The position numbers were made by a program, and so were the translations under genes. Below, piece by piece: positions 8,205 to 17,627 of a stretch of 64,000 nucleotides of DNA; positions within the stretch are counted from its first letter, which is position 1; every line of letters begins with the position of its first letter. Location: assembly GCA_963669405.2 (NCBI GenBank), contig CAXXHF010000002.1, positions 2,542,001 to 2,606,000 of the forward strand. Reading direction: 5' to 3'. Origin of the DNA: Aureisphaera sp963669405. Its GTDB lineage: Bacteria; Bacteroidota; Bacteroidia; Flavobacteriales; Flavobacteriaceae. A model generated the notes under the pieces. The model was not told where the DNA came from and ran no database searches. It worked only from the letters and a program-made list of their open reading frames with translations.

Positions 8205-8636
8205 TTACTTTCCTGTTTTGAAGGTAATAGGGACCGTATATTTAATAGCTCTAGGTTTTCCAGCCAACATGCCAGGTTTGGCCATTTTAGGAATGAGACT
8301 TATATTTCTGCGAGCTTCTTCTTGAAGAAGGGGCGTTCCGCCAGAAACTTTTTTAATATCTACAGTTCCTTTTTCGGTAATATAAAACTCAACAACTACT
8401 CTTCCTTGTTGGTTCTTTTTGTAGGCATCTGCAGGGTATTTAAAATTCTTACCAATGTGACCAGCTAATTTTTGCTTGAAACAAGCATTGATGCCAGCGC
8501 CTTTTTTAGATTGGCACCCGGGCCAAACTGGAGCAATTTCTTTCATGGTAACGGTGTTCCTGTTTACAGAACCCCATTCTTGGGAAAAGCCCATGGTGGA
8601 CACAAGAATACAAGCAATAAAGAGCAATTTTTTCAT
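8205..8636 (-). CDS. Secreted TonB C-terminal-like domain protein (paralogue 2)
   Basis: A 143-residue secreted protein: signal peptide MKKLLFIACILVSTMGFSQ, then IAPVWPGCQSKKGAGINACFKQKLAGHI, then the canonical TonB C-terminal strand-helix-strand (YPADAYKKNQQGRVVVEFYITEKGTVDIKKVSGGTPLLQEEARRNISLIPKMAKPG). It is closer to the TonB consensus than its neighbour. The two cysteines in the WPGC...NACF region could form a disulfide after export. It lies 14 bp downstream of thyA, and paralogue 1 follows 87 bp later. Confidence 0.85.
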   Translation of the reverse strand: MKKLLFIACILVSTMGFSQEWGSVNRNTVTMKEIAPVWPGCQSKKGAGINACFKQKLAGHIGKNFKYPADAYKKNQQGRVVVEFYITEKGTVDIKKVSGGTPLLQEEARRNISLIPKMAKPGMLAGKPRAIKYTVPITFKTGK

Positions 8637-8650
8637 AAGTAGGTTTTAGT

Positions 8651-9481
8651 TTAAATAGCGACCGCACCTTTTATATGTGGGTGTGGATCATAGTTTGCTA
8701 GTTTAAAGTCATCAAAAGTGAAGCCAAATATATCTTTTACTTCTGGATTTAACAACATTTTCGGTAAAGGTCGTGTTTCACGGGACAATTGAAGTTCCAA
8801 TTGTTCGAAGTGGTTGCTGTAAATATGGGCATCTCCAAAAGTATGTATAAAATCTCCTGCTTCATATCCACAAACCTGAGCCATCATCATAGTGAAAAGA
8901 GCGTAGGATGCAATGTTGAAGGGGACGCCTAGAAATATATCGGCACTTCGTTGATATAATTGGCAGGAAAGTTTTCCATCTGCTACATAAAACTGAAAGA
9001 AAGCATGACAAGGTGGGAGTGCTGCTTTTCCATGAGCTACATTTTCAGAAAATGGCTTGCTCGTATCAGGCATAACACTAGGATTCCAAGCACTCACCAA
9101 CATACGACGACTATCTGGATTGGTTTTTAGTGTTTGTATGATATCAGAAATTTGGTCAATTTCTTCACTGTTCCAATTTCTCCATTGGTGTCCATAAACG
9201 GGACCTAAATCACCATTTTCGTCTGCCCATTCATTCCAAATTCGGACTCCATTTTCCTGGAGGTATTTAATATTGGTGTCTCCTTTCAGAAACCATAACA
9301 ATTCATGAATAATGGATTTAAGGTGCAGCTTTTTTGTCGTAATCATTGGAAATCCTTCACTTAAATCAAACCGCATTTGGTAACCAAATACACTTTTGGT
9401 TCCTGTTCCAGTTCGATCACTTTTTTCATTTCCATGTTCCAAAACATGCCTAACAAGATCGTGGTATTGCTTCATCGTCAA
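8651..9481 (-). CDS. thyA: Thymidylate synthase
   Basis: Converts dUMP to dTMP with methylenetetrahydrofolate, yielding dihydrofolate for folA. The 276-residue protein has all landmarks: HGNEKSDRTGTGTKSVFG (phosphate-binding Arg), the nucleophile in ALPPCHAFFQFYV (Cys about residue 155), the folate/dUMP segment QRSADIFLGVPFNIASYA and FGDAHIYSNH. First gene of a run with the two TonB-like genes. The 121 bp upstream to the transporter contain no recognisable promoter by eye. Confidence 0.98.
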   Translation of the reverse strand: MTMKQYHDLVRHVLEHGNEKSDRTGTGTKSVFGYQMRFDLSEGFPMITTKKLHLKSIIHELLWFLKGDTNIKYLQENGVRIWNEWADENGDLGPVYGHQWRNWNSEEIDQISDIIQTLKTNPDSRRMLVSAWNPSVMPDTSKPFSENVAHGKAALPPCHAFFQFYVADGKLSCQLYQRSADIFLGVPFNIASYALFTMMMAQVCGYEAGDFIHTFGDAHIYSNHFEQLELQLSRETRPLPKMLLNPEVKDIFGFTFDDFKLANYDPHPHIKGAVAI

Positions 9482-9602
9482 TTAAAAATTAGGTGGTTAA
9501 ATGTAAAAAACACCTAGTAGTTAGTAAACCTTAAAATCGTTGATTTATTATAAGTTATTAACGGTTAATCTTTTCAGTAACTATTTGTTGGAAAAAATCT
9601 TA

Positions 9603-11324
9603 TTATCCAATGATCATTCCGGCAATAGTAGCAGAAATAAGTGAGGCAATAGAGCCTCCTAAGAGTGCTCTCATACCAAACTTTGATAAAAGTTTACGCT
9701 GCCCCGGAGCCAAGGAGCCAATACCTCCAATTTGTATCCCAATAGAAGCAAAGTTGGCAAAACCACAAAGCATATAAGTTGCCATGATAATGGATTTTTC
9801 GTAATTGAGATGCACAGCATTGGAAACATTCTTTAGGTCTGCCAGTTGGATGTAACCTATGAACTCACTAGCTGCCAGTTTAATTCCCAAGAGTTGCCCC
9901 ATGAGCATCATATCCTCTTGAGGGACTCCAATAAGCCACATAAGGGGTGCAAAAATATGCCCAAGCAAAAACTCTAGTGATAATTCGCTGTAAGTAGTAG
10001 CATTTGCAATTTGTCCGTTGAGTGAAGTGACATCCCCAACCCAACCTAGAATACCATTAAACATAGCAATGAAAGCCACAAAGACAAGTAGCATGGCACC
10101 TACATTCACAGCTAATTTAAGACCTTCAGTAGTTCCATTGGCAATAGCGTCAAGTAAGTTACTTCCTATTTTTTCTGAAGAGACTTTAACATCAGTATTA
10201 ATGTCTTCTGTTTGCGGGTACAGAATTTTAGAAATTACGATAGCTCCTGGAGCGGCCATTACAGAAGCGGCCAACAGGTGTTTAGCAAAGATCAATCTTA
10301 AGGCGGGATCATCACCTCCCAAAAAACCAATATAGGCAGCAAGAACAGCTCCAGCAACAGTAGCCATACCACCAATCATGACTAACAATATCTCAGACTT
10401 GTTCATTTTCTCCAAATATGCTTTAATAAGCAAAGGAGCTTCGGTTTGTCCTAAGAATATATTTCCAGCTACACTCAAACTTTCGGCACCAGATATTTTT
10501 AATAGTTTGGATAGAAGCCAACCAAATGCTTTTACAATTTTCTGGATAATTCCAAGATAGAATAGTACCGATGTCAGTGCAGAAAAGAATATAATGGTGG
10601 GTAATACCTGAAAAGCAAAAATAAACCCAAAAGTATCCATGTCTACTACAAGTCCTTCAAATAAAAACTTACTTCCCGCTCGTGTAAAATCTAATATCGA
10701 GACAAATACTTTTCCTACCCCATCAAAAATGGATTGCACAAAAGGAACTTTTAAAACACCAATGGCAATGGTTAACTGTACGGCAAGCCCAAGTCCTACC
10801 GTCCTCCAGTTTATAGCCCTTCTGTTTGCACTGAATAAAAAAGCTATAAATATTAATGATGCCATACCAAGAATACCTCTCCATAGATTATCTAGTGAAA
10901 ACCCTTGGGAGGGTATAATTTGAGAAGTATTCTCTGCAGCTGTTTCTTGCTCTTTAAGCAGGGGTACAGGTGCTGCTGCCGTAAAAGCATAGGACACATT
11001 ATTTTCAGTAAAAAAAAGCGTGCTATCCGTAAATTGCGTAATACGGTATCTGCGAATGGTGTCTGTTGGTTTGTTATAGAAAAGAACCAGTAATTGATTT
11101 TGAATGATGTAATCACCCGAAGCCTTTAGATTGTCTTTGGCTTCCAAACTATACTCAAAAGTACCATTGTTGAGTTTAAATTGATCTTTTTCTTTGTCAA
11201 TAGAAAAGAGGGAATCTCCGTTGGTGCTTTCAATACTTGAAAAGTTCCATGTCTTTTCAAGATTTTGGGAAAATAAATTTCCGAAGCAAACAAAGAATAA
11301 GCTAAGAAGAATATAGTTGCGCAT
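9603..11324 (-). CDS. CNT-family nucleoside transporter with N-terminal secreted domain
   Basis: A concentrative nucleoside transporter (NupC/CNT), an inner-membrane cation symporter. The C-terminal 430 residues carry the family regions: FAFQVLPTIIFFSALTSVLFYLG, GNIFLGQTEAPLLIKAYL, GGMATVAGAVLAAYIGFLG, AASVMAAPGAIVISKIL and GFANFASIGIQIGGIGSLAP. Unusually, about 125 residues precede the first transporter helix. They start with a signal peptide (MRNYILLSLFFVCFGNLFSQ) and form a beta-rich periplasmic domain with lipocalin-like character (LEKTWNFSSIESTNGDSLFS, FELNNGTFEYSL-type strands). The gene is 5 bp downstream of the bifunctional nuclease gene, an operon. Confidence 0.92.
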   Translation of the reverse strand: MRNYILLSLFFVCFGNLFSQNLEKTWNFSSIESTNGDSLFSIDKEKDQFKLNNGTFEYSLEAKDNLKASGDYIIQNQLLVLFYNKPTDTIRRYRITQFTDSTLFFTENNVSYAFTAAAPVPLLKEQETAAENTSQIIPSQGFSLDNLWRGILGMASLIFIAFLFSANRRAINWRTVGLGLAVQLTIAIGVLKVPFVQSIFDGVGKVFVSILDFTRAGSKFLFEGLVVDMDTFGFIFAFQVLPTIIFFSALTSVLFYLGIIQKIVKAFGWLLSKLLKISGAESLSVAGNIFLGQTEAPLLIKAYLEKMNKSEILLVMIGGMATVAGAVLAAYIGFLGGDDPALRLIFAKHLLAASVMAAPGAIVISKILYPQTEDINTDVKVSSEKIGSNLLDAIANGTTEGLKLAVNVGAMLLVFVAFIAMFNGILGWVGDVTSLNGQIANATTYSELSLEFLLGHIFAPLMWLIGVPQEDMMLMGQLLGIKLAASEFIGYIQLADLKNVSNAVHLNYEKSIIMATYMLCGFANFASIGIQIGGIGSLAPGQRKLLSKFGMRALLGGSIASLISATIAGMIIG

Positions 11325-11329
11325 AGGCT

Positions 11330-11956
11330 TTAATGGCGTTTGGATATTTCATCTCTTATGGCAGCAGCACGTTCGTAATTTTCTTGTGTCACGGCTTCAT
11401 CGAGCATTTGGTCGAGTTCTTTTAGAGAGAATTTTGTGAAATCTTCAGAAACTATATGGACGGCCTCTTTGTCTTCGCCAGATATGAGATCTTCTATGAC
11501 TGCATCTTCCCTTTCAGTTAGCTCGTCATCTTCTTTGGCAGGTGTTTTTAAATAAATACCGGCTTGATCAAGGATGGCTTTGTAAGTAAAAATAGGAGCT
11601 TTAAAACGCAATGCTAAGGCAATGGCATCACTTGTTCGGGCATCAATGATCTCCTCAATACCATCACGTTCACAAATGATGCTGGAATAGAATACACCAT
11701 CTACCAATTTGTGAATAATGACTTGCTTTATCACGATCTCGAACCTATCGGAAAAATTTTTGAAAAGGTCGTGTGTTAATGGGCGGGGAGGTTTTATTTC
11801 TTTTTCTAGTGCAATGGCAATAGATTGGGCCTCGAAAGCTCCAATAACAATAGGAAGTTTTCGCTCTCCTTCTTCTTCGCTGAGAATAAGGGCGTAAGCT
11901 CCGTTTTGTGTCTGACTATAAGAAATGCCTTTTATATTAAGTCTAATGAGGCTCAT
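11330..11956 (-). CDS. Bifunctional nuclease (BFN/DUF151) with UvrB/UvrC motif
   Basis: A 208-residue protein. Residues 1-135 form a bifunctional nuclease domain (DUF151): LPIVIGAFEAQSIAIALE, RPLTHDLFKNF and IDARTSDAIALALRFKAPIF. Residues about 170-207 form a UVR motif helix hairpin (KFSLKELDQMLDEAVTQENYERAAAIRDEI) as used in UvrB-UvrC contacts. An acidic linker joins them. This fused form is common in Bacteroidota. It is the first gene of a pair with the nucleoside transporter, pairing a putative nuclease with nucleoside uptake. The cellular role is not established. Confidence 0.93.
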   Translation of the reverse strand: MSLIRLNIKGISYSQTQNGAYALILSEEEGERKLPIVIGAFEAQSIAIALEKEIKPPRPLTHDLFKNFSDRFEIVIKQVIIHKLVDGVFYSSIICERDGIEEIIDARTSDAIALALRFKAPIFTYKAILDQAGIYLKTPAKEDDELTEREDAVIEDLISGEDKEAVHIVSEDFTKFSLKELDQMLDEAVTQENYERAAAIRDEISKRH

Positions 11957-11981
11957 AAACCAAAAATTGCATGTGGGATGT

Positions 11982-12029
11982 AAAAAGGCTGTTTAAATAA
12001 GGGTTTTACTTATTTAAACAGCCCTTTTT
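11982..12029 (-). terminator. Rho-independent terminator of etfBA
   Basis: Perfect 15-bp inverted repeat: arm 11987-12001 (GGCTGTTTAAATAAG) and arm 12009-12023, loop 12002-12008. On the minus strand it is followed by five T residues (complement of 11982-11986). It lies just past the etfA stop at 12052 and 31 bp before the bfn start, so it separates the two minus-strand operons. An A/T-matching flank on the other side gives it some bidirectional potential. Confidence 0.88.
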
Positions 12030-12051
12030 CAAGGCACAAAATACTAAAAAA

Positions 12052-13014
12052 TTATGCGTTTTGTGCTTTAAAGGCTTTTAATTTTTCGGTGAGTTGTGGA
12101 ACCACTTCGAAAGCATCGCCAACGATTCCATAGTCAGCAGCCTTAAAGAAAGGAGCTTCAGGATCATTGTTTATTACCACTTTTACTTTTGAAGAATTAA
12201 TTCCAGCTAAATGTTGAATAGCACCACTAATTCCTATGGCAATGTATAAGTTGGAAGCTACAGGTTTTCCAGTTTGTCCTACGTGTTCACTATGTGGTCT
12301 CCATCCCATATCACTTACAGGTTTGGAACAAGCGGTAGCTGCACCTAGGGTTTGAGCAAGATCTTCAATCAATCCCCAATTTTCAGGTCCTTTCAGTCCA
12401 CGACCACCAGAAACTACTATTTCTGCATCTGCAATGGTAACTTTATCTGTGGCTTTATCTACAGAAACCACTTCAACTCCTCCTGTGTTAATTGAGGGGG
12501 CAAAGCCTTCGGAAGATGCTTCTGTGGTGTTTTCCTTTACTCCGTAAGCATTTTTAGCTAAACCAATTACTTTTACAGCTGTATTGATTTCGGTATGCGA
12601 GAATGCTTTATTGGTAAATACGGTGTGTTTTACTTTAAAGGGCGATGTGCTTGATGGCAAATCTGTTACATTAGGAACATAACCGGCTTCAAGGTTAACG
12701 GCTACTAAAGGAGCCATGAATTTTCCATTGGCGCTAGATGTAAGAACTACCACTTCGGCACTTTCATTTTTTGCTGCTGCCGCTACAGCATCTGCATATC
12801 CTTCTGCGTTGAAAGAACTAAGGCCATCGTTATTTATTTCCAATACTTTGGAAGCACCATAAGTACCCAATTCAGAAGTGTCTCCTGCATTTACGGTAAC
12901 TGCAGTTACCTGAGTTCCCATCTGGTCTGCAATTCCTTTGGCATAAGAAACAGCTTCGTGGGCTATTTTTTTGAATTTTCCGTTTTCAGATTCGGCAAAT
13001 ACTACTACTGACAT
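12052..13014 (-). CDS. etfA: Electron transfer flavoprotein alpha subunit
   Basis: Binds FAD and passes electrons from acyl-CoA dehydrogenases to the ETF:quinone oxidoreductase. The 320-residue protein has the N-terminal nucleotide-binding-like half (MSVVVFAESENGKFKKIAHEAVSYAK) and the diagnostic C-terminal FAD domain: VVSGGRGLKGPENWGLIEDLA, MGWRPHSEHVGQTGK, ISGAIQHLAGI and INNDPEAPFFKAADYGIVGD. It begins 3 bp after the etfB stop. Acyl-CoA oxidation from branched-chain or aromatic catabolism encoded elsewhere in the window could feed it. Confidence 0.97.
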   Translation of the reverse strand: MSVVVFAESENGKFKKIAHEAVSYAKGIADQMGTQVTAVTVNAGDTSELGTYGASKVLEINNDGLSSFNAEGYADAVAAAAKNESAEVVVLTSSANGKFMAPLVAVNLEAGYVPNVTDLPSSTSPFKVKHTVFTNKAFSHTEINTAVKVIGLAKNAYGVKENTTEASSEGFAPSINTGGVEVVSVDKATDKVTIADAEIVVSGGRGLKGPENWGLIEDLAQTLGAATACSKPVSDMGWRPHSEHVGQTGKPVASNLYIAIGISGAIQHLAGINSSKVKVVINNDPEAPFFKAADYGIVGDAFEVVPQLTEKLKAFKAQNA

Positions 13015-13017
13015 ATC

Positions 13018-13758
13018 TTAAATCACTTTAGCTTCGTTGTGTAATAAATTAACTAGGTCGTCTACATTGTCTACCAATTTAACGGCTCCTTTAGGTGCGG
13101 GTTTTTCAAAGGATACTGTTTGGGTTTCTGAGTTGGCATCCACAGGCTCCTTAACATGAAGAGGTTTGGTTCTTGCTTGCATGATTCCGCGCATATTTGG
13201 AATACGAAGATCACTTTCAGCTACCAATCCTTTTTGTCCGCCAATGATCAAAGGAAGTTCGGCTTTCAAAGTTTCTTTACCTCCATCAATCTCACGAGTA
13301 GCAGTAGCGTTGTTTCCTTCAATTTCTAAACCAATGCAAGTATTTACAAAATTGGCACCGGTAAGTTTAGCTACCATGCCAGGAACCATGCCTCCGTTGT
13401 AATCTATAGATTCACGTCCTCCAATAACCAGATCATAACCTCCTTCTTTAACAACGTTTGCCAATTGTTTGGCTACAGAATATCCATCAGTAGCAGGAGT
13501 GTTTACACGAATGGCTTCATCGGCACCAATAGCTAATGCTTTACGAAGAGTAGGTTCGGTTTCGGCTCCGCCTACATTTACAACGTGCACGCTAGCGCCT
13601 TGTTTTTCTTTGAACCACATAGCACGGGTTAAACCAAATTCGTCGTTAGGGTTAATCACAAATTGCACACCATTAGTGTCAAATTTTGTGTCTCCGTCAG
13701 TGAAATTGATCTTAGAAGTTGTGTCCGGTACATGGCTTATACAGACTAATATTTTCAT
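13018..13758 (-). CDS. etfB: Electron transfer flavoprotein beta subunit
   Basis: AMP-binding partner of EtfA. I take the ATG at 13756-13758 as start (246 residues, MKILVCISHVPDTTSKI), since it begins at the family's normal N-terminus; the frame is open to 13809 but the extra 17 residues are unlike ETF. Motifs: FVINPNDEFGLTRAMWFKE, ALAIGADEAIRV, VIGGRESIDYNGGMVPGMVAKLTGA and LRIPNMRGIMQARTKPL (ETF-beta signature region). First gene of the etfBA operon, divergent from pdhB across a 237-bp intergenic region. Confidence 0.97.
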   Translation of the reverse strand: MKILVCISHVPDTTSKINFTDGDTKFDTNGVQFVINPNDEFGLTRAMWFKEKQGASVHVVNVGGAETEPTLRKALAIGADEAIRVNTPATDGYSVAKQLANVVKEGGYDLVIGGRESIDYNGGMVPGMVAKLTGANFVNTCIGLEIEGNNATATREIDGGKETLKAELPLIIGGQKGLVAESDLRIPNMRGIMQARTKPLHVKEPVDANSETQTVSFEKPAPKGAVKLVDNVDDLVNLLHNEAKVI

Positions 13759-13955
13759 ATCGGATTTTATGTAATGTTGAATGATTTTTTTCGGGTGACG
13801 AAGATACAACTATAATATGAATTTTCCTATGCACGCATAATAATTTTTAAGTGATAGTTCTCCTTTAAAATCAAGTTCGGTTTTTTCTGAAAACGTTTGC
13901 GTTGTATTTAAAGGATCATTTCACGATTTAGTTCCTTCTAAATAAGAAATAGTAT

Positions 13956-13963
13956 TATTTTTG
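13956..13963 (+). promoter_or_regulatory. Candidate -7 element upstream of pdhB
   Basis: TATTTTTG fits the Bacteroidota -7 consensus TAnnTTTG exactly and lies 32 bp upstream of the pdhB ATG at 13996. No TTTG -33 element stands at the expected 19-21 nt upstream, so this is a half-supported promoter. Confidence 0.4.
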
Positions 13964-13995
13964 TTTTCCCTAAAAACCAGATTTTCAGAAAAACT

Positions 13996-14973
13996 ATGAA
14001 AACGATACAATTTAGAGAAGCAGTTTGCGAGGCCATGAGTGAAGAAATGCGTCGCGATGAATCCATTTATTTAATGGGAGAGGAAGTAGCCGAATACAAT
14101 GGTGCTTATAAGGCCAGTAAAGGTATGTTGGATGAATTCGGTTCTAAAAGAGTAATTGATACCCCAATTGCAGAACTTGGATTTGCAGGTATTGCTACAG
14201 GGTCCGCTATGAACGGTAATAGACCCATTGTAGAATTCATGACCTTTAACTTCTCTTTGGTAGGGATTGATCAGATCATTAACAACGCAGCTAAAATCCG
14301 CCAGATGAGCGGAGGACAATTAAACTGCCCTATTGTTTTTCGTGGACCCACAGCTTCTGCGGGTCAATTGGCAGCAACGCACTCACAGGCATTCGAAAGT
14401 TGGTACGCCAACTGTCCGGGGCTTAAAGTAGTAGTGCCTAGCAATCCAGCAGATGCAAAAGGATTATTGAAAAGTGCCATTCGTGATGATGACCCAGTAA
14501 TCTTTATGGAAAGTGAGCAGATGTATGGAGATAAAGGAGAAGTGCCAGAAGGTGAATATTTAATTCCTCTTGGGGTAGCCGAGATAAAGCGCGAAGGAAA
14601 AGATGTAACTATTGTTTCTTTTGGAAAAATTATAAAAGAGGCTTATACAGCTGCAGAAGAATTGGCAAAAGAGGGTATAGAATGCGAGATTATCGATCTG
14701 CGTACGGTACGTCCCATGGACCACAAAACAATTTTAGATAGTGTGAAAAAGACCAATCGCCTTGTGATTTTAGAAGAAGCTTGGCCTTTTGGAAATGTAG
14801 CTACGGAGATTACTTATCAAGTACAAAACCAAGCATTTGATTATTTGGATGCTCCTATTGAGAAAATAAACACAGCAGATACTCCTGCGCCTTATTCCCC
14901 AGTATTGCTTGCAGAGTGGTTGCCCAATAGCGGCGATGTTATTAAGGCTGTTAAAAAAGTGTTATATAGGTAA
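13996..14973 (+). CDS. pdhB: Pyruvate dehydrogenase E1 component, beta subunit
   Basis: A 325-residue transketolase-like E1-beta subunit. N-terminal MKTIQFREAVCEAMSEEMRRDESIYLMGEEVAEYNGAYKASKGML, the cofactor-side segment RVIDTPIAELGFAGIATGSAMNG, VFRGPTASAGQLAATHSQAFESW, and the C-terminal domain IDLRTVRPMDHKTI and ILEEAWPFGNVATEI. The GPTASAGQLAATHSQ segment is typical of pyruvate rather than branched-chain E1-beta. No E1-alpha or E2 gene adjoins it; in flavobacteria pdhB is commonly separate from pdhA. The fused E1 at 54224 is a different enzyme. Confidence 0.94.
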   Translation: MKTIQFREAVCEAMSEEMRRDESIYLMGEEVAEYNGAYKASKGMLDEFGSKRVIDTPIAELGFAGIATGSAMNGNRPIVEFMTFNFSLVGIDQIINNAAKIRQMSGGQLNCPIVFRGPTASAGQLAATHSQAFESWYANCPGLKVVVPSNPADAKGLLKSAIRDDDPVIFMESEQMYGDKGEVPEGEYLIPLGVAEIKREGKDVTIVSFGKIIKEAYTAAEELAKEGIECEIIDLRTVRPMDHKTILDSVKKTNRLVILEEAWPFGNVATEITYQVQNQAFDYLDAPIEKINTADTPAPYSPVLLAEWLPNSGDVIKAVKKVLYR

Positions 14974-15030
14974 TATTCACACTTTTTTTAGGATATTTCC
15001 GTTTCCAAATCTGTCACCTTTTTAGTTGCT

Positions 15031-17541
15031 ATGAAGCAAACATTACTCTTGTTTTTCTTTTTTTTTACTGTTGCAGTATGCTCGCAAACTAAAGTGAGCG
15101 GTGAAGTGAAAGATGAATATGGAGAACCAGTTGCCTTTGCCAATGTCATTTTTAAAGATTCCAATGAAGGTACCATTACCAATGAAAATGGTAGATTTTA
15201 TCTGGAAAGTGAAGAAATTCACGATGCGCTTTGGGTTTCCTTTGTAGGATACGAGCTAAAGGTGGTCCCTTTAGAAAAAAGGACAACCTACCAATTAGAG
15301 ATCTTACTTAAAGAAGAAGCAGCTGCTTTAGATGAGGTAGTTGTTTTTAGTGGAAAAACATCCAAAAAAGACAATCCTGCAATTACCATACTTCGGAAAA
15401 TTTGGGAAAATCGGCGTGAGAATGGTGTCAAAAAATTCAAACAATACCAATACGACAAGTACGAAAAACTAGAGTTTGATCTAAATACGATAGATTCTTC
15501 CTTAATAAAGAGTCGGTTATTTAAAGGAATGGAGTTTGTTTGGGAACAGATTGACACTTCTAATGTAACGGGTAATTCCTATCTGCCCATCTTTATTAAT
15601 GAAGCTATTTCAAAGGTTTATGGGGATAACCTATTGAAGCAAGAAAAAGAAACTCTAGAAGGAAACAAGAACTCGGGTTTTGAAAACAACCAAACCCTGA
15701 TTGCTTTTGTAAAAGATCTCTATAAAGAGTATAATGTTTATGACAACTACCTGAAATTTTTCGATAAGGCATTTACGAGCCCACTTTCAAAAACGGGGAT
15801 CGATGTGTATAATTATGTGTTGTTAGATAGTGCCTATCGTGATAATAAATGGTGCTATAACATTGTTTATTATCCGAGACGAAAAAATGAACTGACCTTT
15901 AAGGGCGATTTTTGGGTGAATGATACAACTTGGGCCATTAAGGAAATCAATTTACAGGCCTCCAAAAGTGCTAATCTTAATTGGGTGCGAGAAGTTTATA
16001 TTGAGCAAGAATTCGATGTATTGAACGATTCTATTTTCCTAATTACAAGGGATTATTTCCTAAGTGATTTTTCACTTCGAAAGAAAGAAAAAGCCCAAGG
16101 TATATATGGTAAACGGACTACTTTGTATGACAATTATGAATTTGATGAAGAAAAGCCCAAAGCATTCTATGGCGAACAAGTAGATCCTTATCGGGAAGAA
16201 ATTTATAACAGACCGGACGATTTTTGGGAATCCAGAAGAATGGAGCAGTTAAATAAGGATGAAAAAGGGGTGTATGAAATGTTGGATACGCTGAAAACCG
16301 TACCTCGCTTTAAGTCTTTGTATAATATAGGTGCAACATTGGCCAGCGGATACTATCAGGTTGGTAATTTAGATTTTGGACCTGTTTTCTCCATCTTCGG
16401 ATTTAATGAAGCAGAAGGAATGCGGATTCGCTTGGGGGGGAGAACGTATTTTAGTCAAAATGATCCGTGGAGATTGGAGGTATTTGGTGCTTATGGATTT
16501 AGAGATCAAAGATTTAAATATGGGGTTTCCGGAAAATGGTTGTTAGACAGAAAATCAAGGTTGACTGTTTTTGGAGGAAATAGGAAAGATGTAGAGCAAA
16601 CAGGCGCAAGCCTTACGTCCAGTACAGACGTGCTAGGACGCAATCTAGCTTCTTCTTCGCTTATTTCGGTGGGAGCCAACGATCGATTAACACGTATAAA
16701 CCTAAGTACAGTAGGATTCTCTTTAGAGCCTGCCAAAAATTTAAATGTTCGTCTTACGGGTTCATATAGGACATTACAATCTGCGACCGAAACTTTTAAA
16801 ATAGACTACTTCGATGAGGATGGTAACCTTCAGAACGAAGTGCAGCAACCAGAAATAGAATTAGGTTTATTCTATACCCCTAAGCGTAAAACTTCTGGAT
16901 ATGGTGTAGAACGAACTATTATTAATGATGGGGATTATGCTAATATATTTTTGGGATACACCTACGGTATTAAAGATGTGCTGGGTGGTGACTTCGAATA
17001 TTCAAAATTACAAGCATTATATACCCAACCCTGGAATCTAGGTGGAATAGGGCGTTTGTATACAACCGTTGAAGTGGGGAAGGTGTTTGATCCGGTGCCA
17101 TTGAGTTTGTTGAATCCAATACCTGGAAATCAGACCTTATTCAGTATATACAATACATTTGCAAACCTTGACTTCTATGAATTTGTAAGTGATTCCTACG
17201 CGTCTTTCCATTTACAACACGATTTCGGCGGACGTATTTTTTCACGGATTCCATTTCTACGGAAGTTGAACCTTCGGGAAATTGTTGGTTTCAGAGCTGT
17301 TTATGGCGAATTATCTCAGGAAAACATAGATCTAAGCCGTCCAGCTTTTGAATCCATCACAGATGAACCCTTACTTCCCGAAAATTTAGCGCCGTCTGGT
17401 AGTCCTTACTGGGAATGGAGTGTAGGTGTGGGCAATATTTTCCGGATTTTCCGAATCGATTTTAATTTCCGAGGGAATTATTTGGACAAACCTGATGCTA
17501 GGAAATTTGGGATAACTGGGTCTTTTGGATTTTCATTCTAA
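15031..17541 (+). CDS. DUF5686 outer-membrane protein with carboxypeptidase regulatory-like domain
   Basis: An 836-residue exported protein. Signal peptide MKQTLLLFFFFFTVAVCSQ, then an N-terminal carboxypeptidase regulatory-like beta-sandwich (residues about 20-110: KVSGEVKDEYGEPVAFANVIF, GTITNENGRFYL, ISFVGYEL-like SFVGYELKVV), then the long DUF5686 region whose second half has alternating beta strands with aromatic ends (residues 430-836) and ends in FGITGSFGFSF, typical of an outer-membrane barrel C-terminus. Starts 57 bp after pdhB, possibly in the same transcript by readthrough. Function unknown; the architecture resembles receptors without a TonB box. Confidence 0.88.
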   Translation: MKQTLLLFFFFFTVAVCSQTKVSGEVKDEYGEPVAFANVIFKDSNEGTITNENGRFYLESEEIHDALWVSFVGYELKVVPLEKRTTYQLEILLKEEAAALDEVVVFSGKTSKKDNPAITILRKIWENRRENGVKKFKQYQYDKYEKLEFDLNTIDSSLIKSRLFKGMEFVWEQIDTSNVTGNSYLPIFINEAISKVYGDNLLKQEKETLEGNKNSGFENNQTLIAFVKDLYKEYNVYDNYLKFFDKAFTSPLSKTGIDVYNYVLLDSAYRDNKWCYNIVYYPRRKNELTFKGDFWVNDTTWAIKEINLQASKSANLNWVREVYIEQEFDVLNDSIFLITRDYFLSDFSLRKKEKAQGIYGKRTTLYDNYEFDEEKPKAFYGEQVDPYREEIYNRPDDFWESRRMEQLNKDEKGVYEMLDTLKTVPRFKSLYNIGATLASGYYQVGNLDFGPVFSIFGFNEAEGMRIRLGGRTYFSQNDPWRLEVFGAYGFRDQRFKYGVSGKWLLDRKSRLTVFGGNRKDVEQTGASLTSSTDVLGRNLASSSLISVGANDRLTRINLSTVGFSLEPAKNLNVRLTGSYRTLQSATETFKIDYFDEDGNLQNEVQQPEIELGLFYTPKRKTSGYGVERTIINDGDYANIFLGYTYGIKDVLGGDFEYSKLQALYTQPWNLGGIGRLYTTVEVGKVFDPVPLSLLNPIPGNQTLFSIYNTFANLDFYEFVSDSYASFHLQHDFGGRIFSRIPFLRKLNLREIVGFRAVYGELSQENIDLSRPAFESITDEPLLPENLAPSGSPYWEWSVGVGNIFRIFRIDFNFRGNYLDKPDARKFGITGSFGFSF

Positions 17542-17627
17542 GTTAAACGACTGATTTTCAGTAAAATTTACTTCCGTTTAACAATTTAATAAGATAACAG
17601 TACAACTATTAAATGAAAGGAATTCCG

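Noticed and set aside
11982..12029. Long inverted repeat as an IS-derived miniature element
   Set aside because: No target duplication or second copy seen; its position and T run fit a terminator.
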